Origin: an uncultured Prevotellaceae bacterium
GTDB lineage: Bacteria; Bacteroidota; Bacteroidia; Bacteroidales; Bacteroidaceae
Length of the DNA: 19,980 nucleotides
Assembly (NCBI GenBank): GCA_946407325.1
Contig: CAMJNN010000016.1
Location: 1-19,980, forward strand
Direction of reading: 5' to 3'
Positions 15,278-19,980 of this stretch are shown here, piece after piece. The notes below the pieces were generated by a model. It was not told where the DNA came from. It ran no database searches and saw only the letters and a program-made list of their open reading frames with translations. Positions within the stretch are counted from its first letter, which is position 1. Each line of letters begins with the position of its first letter. The position numbers were made by a program, and so were the translations under genes.

Positions 15278-16276
15278 TTGAAAAAGCGTTTTTGGCATAT
15301 TATACGTAAAGTGAGGGACTTCTTGCTGAGTAAAAACAGCAAGGAAGTCTTCACTTTTCTCTTTTTCTTGGTGATTGCCGCCCTGTTCTGGTTGGAACAG
15401 ACGCTCGACAGTGAGTATGAGGTAGATGTCAAGGTACCCCTGAAGCTGAAGAATGTGCCTGAGAGCATTGTCATCACATCCGACTTCCCCGAGGAGCTTA
15501 CCGTCACCTTGCGTGATAAGGGCAATACGTTGCTCAACTATCAGCTCACTAAGCGCTTCTATCCCATCAATATCGACTTTGCCGAACACCAGAACCGCCG
15601 TCACCATGTGTCTTTGTTAAGCAACGTCTATAACAAGTCCATCACGGCCCAGTTGGCCAACTCAACTACGGTAACAGCCATTGAGCCAGACACCATTGAT
15701 TATTACTATTCCGAAGGGAAGTCAAAGAAAGTGCCTGTGCGATTGCAGGGTAGGGTGACACCCGGACAACAGTATTACATCAGTGACACCATCTTCAATC
15801 CTGCCCAGGTCACCGTCTATGCTCCCCAAGGAGCGCTCGACACTGTCAAGGCTGCCTACACCCAGTTTTTCGAAGATACGCAGATAGAAGACACCTTGCG
15901 CCGACAAGTCGAACTGGTGAGCGGCAGAGGCGTCAAGTTTGTCCCTGATGTGGTGGAAGTCACCCTGCCCGTAGATATCTATACGGAGAAGTCGGTCGAG
16001 GTACCCATCGAGGGCGTCAACTTCCCAGCAGGCAAGACCTTGCGAGCCTTCCCCTCCAAGGTAAAGGTCACCTTCCATGTGGGCCTGACCAAATATCTTG
16101 ATATCAAGCCCGAAGATTTTCGCGTAATGGTAACCTACGAAGAGTTGCGTAAGCTCGATGGCGAGAAATACCAGGTCAAGCTCAAGAAGCAGCCCAAGGG
16201 CGTGAGTCAGGTGCGCTTCTATCCCGCACAAATAGATTTCCTCATCGAAAATGTTACCAAAGATGACGCCGACTAG
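15278..16276 (+). CDS. YbbR-like domain protein with TTG start
   Basis: A 332-residue membrane-anchored protein with a short cytoplasmic N-terminus, one membrane helix (about 23-40, EVFTFLFFLVIAALFW) and a large extracytoplasmic part built of YbbR-type beta repeats. Typical repeat pieces are 'KVPLKLKNVPESIVITSDFP', 'VTLRDKGNTLL', 'ITAIEPDTID'-like strands and 'TVYAPQGALDTVKAAYT'. In Firmicutes the YbbR protein CdaR regulates the diadenylate cyclase CdaA; the Bacteroidetes role is not settled. The only in-frame start giving the full cytoplasmic segment is TTG at 15278, 6 bases after yajC. The next candidate, GTG at 15311, would trim 11 residues. The last bases overlap coaE. No cdaA is in view. 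Confidence 0.85.
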   Translation: MKKRFWHIIRKVRDFLLSKNSKEVFTFLFFLVIAALFWLEQTLDSEYEVDVKVPLKLKNVPESIVITSDFPEELTVTLRDKGNTLLNYQLTKRFYPINIDFAEHQNRRHHVSLLSNVYNKSITAQLANSTTVTAIEPDTIDYYYSEGKSKKVPVRLQGRVTPGQQYYISDTIFNPAQVTVYAPQGALDTVKAAYTQFFEDTQIEDTLRRQVELVSGRGVKFVPDVVEVTLPVDIYTEKSVEVPIEGVNFPAGKTLRAFPSKVKVTFHVGLTKYLDIKPEDFRVMVTYEELRKLDGEKYQVKLKKQPKGVSQVRFYPAQIDFLIENVTKDDAD

Positions 16277-16880
16277 GATAGGCATCACAGGAGGTATAGG
16301 CAGTGGCAAGAGCGTAGTGTCTCAAGTACTGCAATCGCTTGGCATCCCAGTGTTCGATTGCGATGCCGAGTCAAAGCGCCTCACCGCTGTTCATCCCGTT
16401 ATCCGCCAGCAACTCATCGACCTCGTTGGTCCCGATGTATATACTTATAACTCCCCCTCTGATGAGTCTGTTTGTAATTCTCCATTAAACAAAAAACTTT
16501 TAGCAAGTTATTTGTTTGCTTCCGCCAATCACGTGCAACGCGTCAACGCCATTATCCACCCCGTACTGAAAGACTATTTCCGTCAGTGGGTACCAGCGCA
16601 AAACGCCCCGATGGTCGCCATCGAGTCGGCCATCCTCTTCGAAGCAGGCTATGACGATGTGGCAGATACCGTCATCATGGTGTCAGCCCCCCTGGAAGTG
16701 CGCATTGCCCGCGCCATACAGCGCGACGGATCCACACGAGAGGCTGTTGAGGAACGCATCCGTCAGCAGATGGACGACGAAGAAAAACGCCGTCGCAGTC
16801 AGTTTGTTATCGTCAACGACGGAGAAGTGCCCGTCATTCCGCAGGTTTTGGAAATAATTAACACATTATCTCAAAAATAA
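16263..16880 (+). CDS. coaE: Dephospho-CoA kinase
   Basis: A 205-residue P-loop kinase that phosphorylates the 3'-hydroxyl of dephospho-CoA, the last step of coenzyme A synthesis. The Walker A motif GGIGSGKS is at 10-17. It continues with 'VFDCDAESKRL' (30-40, the substrate-binding DxD-like region), 'VNAIIHPVL' (94-102), 'AIESAILFEAGYDD' (119-132) and the lid region 'RAIQRDGSTREAVEERI', with RIRQQMDDEEKRRRSQFVIVN toward the end. The ATG at 16263 (MTPTRIGITGG) is favoured over 16251 because it puts the P-loop at the usual distance. It overlaps the ybbR stop by 14 bases, indicating translational coupling. Confidence 0.94.
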   Translation: MTPTRIGITGGIGSGKSVVSQVLQSLGIPVFDCDAESKRLTAVHPVIRQQLIDLVGPDVYTYNSPSDESVCNSPLNKKLLASYLFASANHVQRVNAIIHPVLKDYFRQWVPAQNAPMVAIESAILFEAGYDDVADTVIMVSAPLEVRIARAIQRDGSTREAVEERIRQQMDDEEKRRRSQFVIVNDGEVPVIPQVLEIINTLSQK

Positions 16881-16884
16881 TACG

Positions 16885-16892
16885 TATCTTCG
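16885..16892 (+). promoter_or_regulatory. Possible -7 element for the DUF5606 gene
   Basis: TATCTTCG differs from TAnnTTTG at one base and lies 30 bases before the DUF5606 ATG. I see no convincing -33 partner, and the gene may also be reached by read-through from coaE. Confidence 0.35.
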
Positions 16893-16922
16893 CACCGTAA
16901 AAATATAAAAACAATAAGCATT

Positions 16923-17354
16923 ATGTTGAAAACCATTTTATCTATTTCAGGTAAGCCAGGTCTTTACAAGCTGGTTTCACAGGGTAAGAATATGCTCATC
17001 GTTGAGTCATTGTTAGATGGCCGTCGCTCACCTGCCTATGGAAATGACAAGATTGTATCATTAGGCGATATCTCCATGTTTACCAATGCCGACGACGTGT
17101 CTCTTCGCCAAGTGTTGAAGAATATGTTGGAAAAGGAAAAGGGCGCCGAGGTAGCTATGGATGTCAAGAAAGCCAGTACCGCAGAGTTGGCAGCCTATCT
17201 CGAGCAAGTGTTGCCCGATTTCGATCGCGACCGTGTGCATCCCAACGATATCCGCAAGCTCATCAGCTGGTACAACATACTGGTGAAGAGCGGTAACACC
17301 GACTTTGAAGAAAAGGAGGAGGCACCTGCTGCTGAGGACGCTCAGGCAGAGTAA
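16923..17354 (+). CDS. DUF5606 domain protein, conserved Bacteroidetes hypothetical
   Basis: A 143-residue soluble protein recognised by its N-terminus 'LKTILSISGKPGLYKLVSQG' (2-21), then 'MLIVESLLDGRRSPAYG' and 'DKIVSLGDISMFT' (about 42-54), which predict a small beta-barrel. A helical middle includes 'SLRQVLKNMLEKEKG' (61-75). The stretch DVKKASTAELAAYLEQVLPDFDRDRV leads to 'HPNDIRKLISWYNILV' (107-122). It ends in an acidic Glu/Ala/Pro tail. No signal peptide or membrane helix. Function unknown; it is commonly found after coaE in Bacteroidales, which suggests a housekeeping role. A bidirectional terminator follows about 50 bases later. Confidence 0.8.
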   Translation: MLKTILSISGKPGLYKLVSQGKNMLIVESLLDGRRSPAYGNDKIVSLGDISMFTNADDVSLRQVLKNMLEKEKGAEVAMDVKKASTAELAAYLEQVLPDFDRDRVHPNDIRKLISWYNILVKSGNTDFEEKEEAPAAEDAQAE

Positions 17355-17401
17355 CCTGCTACAACCAGTGTGTAAAGCGTTTCTGGGCGCTGGGTTTAGA
17401 C

Positions 17402-17440
17402 AAAAAAAAGAACGGAGAGCTTCGCAGCCCTCCGTTTTTA
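17402..17440. terminator. Bidirectional terminator after DUF5606 and the 45-aa ORF
   Basis: AACGGAGAGC (17411-17420) pairs with GCCCTCCGTT (17427-17436) with one mismatch around loop TTCGCA. It is flanked by an A-run on the left and a T-run on the right, so it can work on both strands: for DUF5606 on plus and for the 45-aa ORF on minus. Confidence 0.85.
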
Positions 17441-17466
17441 TATTAAGTTATTTGCATTCTTAGAAA

Positions 17467-17604
17467 TCAAGCAAGCTCGGATTGCTGAGCCAGCAGCTTC
17501 TGCAGCTTGCTTTTCAACACCTGGCACATAGTGCCATTACCCATTCTTTGATAACGCTCAATGCTATACTTCAGCATTGAAATAGTGTTTGCATTCTTTG
17601 TCAT
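17467..17604 (-). CDS. 45-aa small protein with strong Shine-Dalgarno, function unknown
   Basis: This reading frame is too short for standard ORF thresholds. The protein starts MTKNANTISMLKYSIERYQR and continues with a Met/Gly turn (MGNGTMCQ, 21-28) and a second helical stretch, VLKSKLQKLLAQQSELA (29-45). It looks like two basic amphipathic helices joined at Gly22-Asn23-Gly24. It has no signal peptide or membrane segment and one Cys (27). AAGGAGG lies 5 bases before the ATG, a strong ribosome site that its neighbours here lack. A -7 element, a structured leader and a terminator frame it as a complete gene. I do not recognise the family. Coding status is inferred from these signals, not from homology. 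Confidence 0.65.
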   Translation of the reverse strand: MTKNANTISMLKYSIERYQRMGNGTMCQVLKSKLQKLLAQQSELA

Positions 17605-17605
17605 A

Positions 17606-17650
17606 TTAACCTCCTTCTTTAGGTCTTTGCTCTCACCAAAGACTGGTTAA
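17606..17650 (-). promoter_or_regulatory. Nested leader hairpin over the Shine-Dalgarno of the 45-aa ORF
   Basis: On the minus strand TTAACC (17645-17650) pairs with GGTTAA (17606-17611). It encloses a perfect 7-pair hairpin, GTCTTTG-gtgagag-CAAAGAC (17623-17643). The outer stem uses the last GG of the Shine-Dalgarno AAGGAGG (17610-17616), so the folded form would partly hide the ribosome site. Confidence 0.5.
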
Positions 17651-17699
17651 ACAATCTTTTTTATCTCTCTTAAAAACCTCTTGTTTTATTTTGACGCTG

Positions 17700-17707
17700 C
17701 AAAATTA
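17700..17707 (-). promoter_or_regulatory. -7 element for the 45-aa ORF
   Basis: TAATTTTG on the minus strand matches TAnnTTTG exactly and would give a leader of about 90 bases that includes the nested hairpin. No good -33 element is visible at the expected spacing. Confidence 0.45.
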
Positions 17708-17791
17708 CAAATAAATTTTCAAAAAACATGCTTTTCAACATAAAAATTACATAATTTAACATCGCAACCCCAAGAATATCGGTCAAGTCTA

Positions 17792-17822
17792 TTGCTAAAA
17801 CAATACAAATAGACTATCTTTG
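17792..17822 (+). promoter_or_regulatory. Predicted promoter of the double-glycine peptide gene
   Basis: TATCTTTG (17815-17822) is an exact -7 with TTG (17792-17794) 20 bases upstream. The peptide ATG is about 41 bases downstream. The rest of the 17641-17863 interval is AT-rich with no further gene that I can see. Confidence 0.7.
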
Positions 17823-17863
17823 CCCATAGTTATTAGGAAGTTAAACATTAAAACTTTATTATT

Positions 17864-18019
17864 ATGGGCGAGATTGTTAAAGAAAAGCTGTCTGACGATG
17901 TTTTGGAAGGAGCTACTGGTGGTGGCTTTTTGCACGTTACGTTAACAGACAAAGGTACGGGTAGTACTCAAAAGGTAACCATCAAAACAGGACAAAAGAA
18001 AATAGGAATCAAACATTAA
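17864..18019 (+). CDS. 51-aa peptide with double-glycine leader, candidate secreted peptide/bacteriocin precursor
   Basis: A complete frame preceded by a consensus promoter. The leader, MGEIVKEKLSDDVLEGATGG (1-20), has the pattern of bacteriocin-type leaders cleaved after Gly-Gly by peptidase-containing ABC transporters: hydrophobic positions Leu9, Val13 and Leu14 spaced before Gly19-Gly20 (cf. 'ELSDEELE.V.GG'). The predicted mature part, from Gly21 (GFLHVTLTDKGTGSTQK...) to the C-terminal His51, is 31 residues. It has no Cys, six Lys, two His and one Asp, so it is cationic with alternating beta-strand-like stretches. There is no classic pediocin or bacteroidetocin motif. No transporter, immunity or modification gene is nearby. 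Alanine dehydrogenase starts 52 bases downstream with no terminator between, so read-through is likely. A short intracellular protein with a chance Gly-Gly is the alternative. Confidence 0.65.
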   Translation: MGEIVKEKLSDDVLEGATGGGFLHVTLTDKGTGSTQKVTIKTGQKKIGIKH

Positions 18020-18071
18020 TAAGAGGTAGTTTTCTTGCATTTCTCATTGACTAACCTAAATCTAATATACT

Positions 18072-19184
18072 ATGATCATCGGAATTCCAAAAGAAATTAA
18101 AAACAATGAGAATCGAGTAGGCATGACCCCTATGGGTGTTGCCGAGTTGGTGCGTCACCGTCATACTGTGGTGGTGCAGCATACCGCAGGTGAGAACAGC
18201 GGCTTTAGCGACGACGAGTATGTCAAGGCTGGAGCCATGATTTTGCCCGCCATTGAAGACGTGTATGCCACCGCAGAGATGATAGTGAAGGTAAAAGAAC
18301 CTATTGCACCGGAATACAAACTGGTGAAGCCTAACCAGGTATTGTTTACCTATTTCCATTTTGCTGCCGACGAAGAGCTGACTCATGCCATGATGAAGCG
18401 CAAGGCTGTGTGCATTGCCTACGAGACCGTAGAGCGTGCCGACCACAGTTTGCCGTTGCTGATTCCCATGAGCGAGGTAGCCGGTAAGATGGCCGTACAG
18501 GAAGGCGCCACCTATCTGAAGAAGATCCATGGTGGTAAAGGCGTATTGCTGGGTGGCGTTTCAGGCGTGAAGCCCGGCAAGGTGTTGGTATTGGGTGGTG
18601 GACGCGTAGGGCGTAATGCCGCCATTGTAGCAGCCGGCATGGGTGCCGATGTTACCATTGCCGATGTGAGCCTCGATTGCCTGCGCTATCTCGATAGCAT
18701 CATGCCCGCCAATGTGCACACCATGTATGCCTCCCGCATGCAGATAGAACGTGAGTTGGCCGATGTTGATTTGGTCATTGGCTCCGTACTGATACCAGGC
18801 GACAAGACGCCTCACCTCATCACACGCAATATGCTGAGCTTGATGCAGCCAGGCACTGTGTTGGTAGATGTAGCCATCGACCAAGGCGGATGCTTCGAAA
18901 CCAGTCACCCCACCACGCACAGCGAGCCAGTATATGTCCTCGATGGCATCGTGCACTATGCCGTAGCCAATATTCCAGGAGCCGTGAGCCGTACTTCTAC
19001 CTTTGCCCTCACCAATGCCACACAGCCTTATACATTGGCTTTGGCCGACAAGGGTTGGAAGCGTGCTTGCAAGGAGGATCCTTCCTTGCTGAAGGGTCTG
19101 AACATGGCAGGTGGAAAAGTTACCTACAAAGCCGTAGCCGATTGCTTTGGTCTTGACTACACTCCTGCCGAGCAAGTCTTGTAA
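18072..19184 (+). CDS. ald: Alanine dehydrogenase
   Basis: A 370-residue NAD-dependent enzyme that interconverts L-alanine with pyruvate and ammonia. The N-terminal signature IGIPKEIKNNENRVGMTP (3-20) includes substrate-binding Arg15. Further active-site residues are Lys75 (VKVKEP), His96 (FTYFH) and Asp270 (VDVAIDQGG). The Rossmann motif GGGRVG is at 175-180, and the second family signature lies around 'VLVLGGGRVGRNAAIVAAGM'. Length is typical. I see no good promoter directly upstream, only a weak TAGTTTTC near 18027, so it may share the promoter of the small peptide gene. A terminator follows its stop by about 25 bases. Saccharopine or transhydrogenase relatives are unlikely given the intact Ald residues. 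Confidence 0.96.
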   Translation: MIIGIPKEIKNNENRVGMTPMGVAELVRHRHTVVVQHTAGENSGFSDDEYVKAGAMILPAIEDVYATAEMIVKVKEPIAPEYKLVKPNQVLFTYFHFAADEELTHAMMKRKAVCIAYETVERADHSLPLLIPMSEVAGKMAVQEGATYLKKIHGGKGVLLGGVSGVKPGKVLVLGGGRVGRNAAIVAAGMGADVTIADVSLDCLRYLDSIMPANVHTMYASRMQIERELADVDLVIGSVLIPGDKTPHLITRNMLSLMQPGTVLVDVAIDQGGCFETSHPTTHSEPVYVLDGIVHYAVANIPGAVSRTSTFALTNATQPYTLALADKGWKRACKEDPSLLKGLNMAGGKVTYKAVADCFGLDYTPAEQVL

Positions 19185-19208
19185 CTTTGTATCTAGAATT
19201 TAAACAGT

Positions 19209-19240
19209 AAGCCCGATGAACGTAAGCTCATCGGGCTTTC
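19209..19240. terminator. Terminator after ald, also facing the smalltalk gene
   Basis: GCCCGATGA (19211-19219) pairs perfectly with TCATCGGGC (19228-19236) around an 8-base loop and is followed by TTTCTTTT on the plus strand. On the minus strand the T-run is weak. Confidence 0.85.
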
Positions 19241-19256
19241 TTTTGCTTGCATCTCG

Positions 19257-19373
19257 TTAGATGCCCAAGGGTCCATACCCCATGCACGAGGTTGTGCTCA
19301 TGGCAGTCAATGCTGCCGTCAGTATTGAGATGGCGAACTGAATCACCGTCTTCCAAAGGTCTTTGTTTTTCAT
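19257..19373 (-). CDS. Smalltalk-family micro-protein
   Basis: A 38-residue frame, MKNKDLWKTVIQFAISILTA then ALTAMSTTSCMGYGPLGI. A short basic start is followed by one hydrophobic helix (about 9-27) and a TTSC motif with Cys30. This matches the 'smalltalk protein' family named in NCBI annotation of Bacteroidetes: tiny single-helix proteins typically encoded directly after an HU-like gene, often with an amidase gene nearby. The HU-like gene is present just upstream on the same strand, which strongly supports the call. Function is unknown; the Cys may be a lipidation site, though the segment before it is not a clean lipobox. Family assignment is from memory of the pattern and context. Confidence 0.82.
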   Translation of the reverse strand: MKNKDLWKTVIQFAISILTAALTAMSTTSCMGYGPLGI

Positions 19374-19410
19374 AGCTAAGTTAGATTAAGGTTAGATACT
19401 TGCTCTTCGC

Positions 19411-19470
19411 CTTATGGATGTGCCGGCGGCTGACTGCGAGCAGATATGCTGCCTACACACATCCATTAAG
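19411..19470 (-). other. Structured intergenic element between HU-like gene and smalltalk
   Basis: CTTATGGATGTG (19411-19422) pairs with CACATCCATTAAG (19458-19470), 12 pairs with one bulge. Inside, GGCGGC (19425-19430) pairs with GCTGCC (19448-19453) with one G-U. On the minus strand no U-run follows, so a simple terminator is unlikely. It could be an RNA element of the HU-smalltalk transcript or a processing site. Confidence 0.5.
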
Positions 19471-19480
19471 ACTTTAAGCT

Positions 19481-19980
19481 TTAGATCTGCATGCCGTCGT
19501 CACCACCGTTGTCACCGCCACCGTCGTTGCCTCCGGTATTGCCACCAGTGTTACCGCCAGTGTTGGTGCCAGAACCAGAGCCGCTGTTGCTGTTGCCACC
19601 AGCGCGCGTCTGAGCTACTGCCGTAGCGATAGGGGTGAGCGTCTGCACCACGCGTACCTTGTCGTTGATGGTCACCTTCTGGGTATCCACGATGTTACGC
19701 AGTTCCAGAGAGCAAGCGTTCTTGAACGCAGGACCACACAGGTTATCCTCACGCGTCATGTCAGGCAGGAAGCGGATGCGGATGCCCTGGATGATATCGT
19801 TAGGGTCAAGACCCTCCATTTCTGCGATGCTGGAGATGGCTGCATCCTTCTTCACCTTAGCGGTGGGGTAGAAGGTACCCAGGTTGCCCAGCTGCACAGG
19901 AACGCCTTGTGCCACCAGTTCAGGAAGACATTCGGTAATCTTGATGAGCACTGCCTCGATGACGTCACGGCCAAACAGAC
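19481..19980 (-). CDS. HU-like DNA-binding protein with Gly-rich tail (5' end outside window)
   Basis: 165 residues are visible and the frame stays open to the right edge, so the true start is outside. No ATG lies in the visible upstream part; a GTG at 19951 is internal. The visible HU-related region contains ECLPELVAQGVPVQLGNLGTF, the beta-arm region of HU/IHF-type folds in the longer Bacteroidetes HU-related class, then 'GLDPNDIIQGIRIRFLPD' and a strand-rich part ending near ATAVAQT. The last ~40 residues are almost only Gly, Asn, Ser, Thr and Asp, with GGNT/GGND units repeated, ending GMQI. It is upstream of smalltalk on the same strand. It may act on the nucleoid or at the cell envelope; the role of this class is not established. 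Confidence 0.85.
   Translation of the reverse strand, partial: LFGRDVIEAVLIKITECLPELVAQGVPVQLGNLGTFYPTAKVKKDAAISSIAEMEGLDPNDIIQGIRIRFLPDMTREDNLCGPAFKNACSLELRNIVDTQKVTINDKVRVVQTLTPIATAVAQTRAGGNSNSGSGSGTNTGGNTGGNTGGNDGGGDNGGDDGMQI

Noticed and set aside
17362..17400. Possible second hairpin after DUF5606 (GCG...CGC)
   Set aside because: Pairing needs large bulges, and the strong terminator just downstream makes another structure unnecessary.
17864..18019. Bacteroidetocin/pediocin-like peptide
   Set aside because: The mature region lacks the YxxxN-type motif and cysteines of those groups; only the leader resembles bacteriocin precursors.
18051..19175. Two long minus-strand frames opposite ald
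   Set aside because: Shadows of the alanine dehydrogenase gene, whose active-site residues are all intact on the plus strand.

Overview
The window reads as Bacteroidales chromosome, most likely Prevotella/Segatella-type. Several things point there. Promoters repeatedly match the Bacteroidetes sigma-ABfr pattern (TAnnTTTG at -7, TTG or TTTG about 19-21 bases upstream), and most starts lack a Shine-Dalgarno sequence. The gene content also fits: an extended NusB, DUF3276, DUF5606, a SusA-type neopullulanase, an HU-like gene followed by a 'smalltalk' micro-ORF, and a succinate-to-propionate decarboxylase operon. It looks like core genome; I see no insertion sequence, prophage, CRISPR array, tRNA or rRNA.

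Layout. (1) 1-1288, minus: end of an RND efflux operon (lipoprotein adaptor, then the N-terminus of the inner-membrane pump). (2) 1503-3347, minus: a periplasmic GH13 neopullulanase/alpha-amylase whose promoter sits on the terminator of the operon before it. (3) 3446-8062, minus: a compact five-gene operon for methylmalonyl-CoA epimerase and the Na+-pumping methylmalonyl-CoA decarboxylase (mce-mmdA-LTD/OadG gamma subunit-biotin carrier-mmdB). (4) 8215-11469, plus, divergent: a CPA2 cation/proton antiporter with two RCK_C domains, and a Gfo/Idh/MocA oxidoreductase. (5) 11500-13756, minus: Hsp15-like S4 protein, peptidyl-tRNA hydrolase, ribosomal protein L25 and a DUF3276 PUR-like nucleic acid-binding protein. 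(6) 13908-17354, plus: nusB, yajC, ybbR-like, coaE and DUF5606. (7) 17355-18071: the most unusual stretch. A 45-aa minus-strand ORF with a strong Shine-Dalgarno and a nested leader hairpin lies divergent from a 51-aa plus-strand ORF with a double-glycine (bacteriocin/RiPP-type) leader. (8) 18072-19184, plus: alanine dehydrogenase. (9) 19257-19980, minus: a smalltalk micro-protein, a structured intergenic element and the 3' part of an HU-like gene.

How the parts work together: the mmd operon would turn (R)-methylmalonyl-CoA into propionyl-CoA at the end of the succinate pathway and store the energy as a sodium gradient. Blocks 5 and 6 are translation, transcription and secretion housekeeping. 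The best candidates for undescribed biology are the two divergent micro-ORFs at 17467-18019, the hairpin between HU and smalltalk, and a hairpin plus heptamer-repeat element between nusB and yajC.
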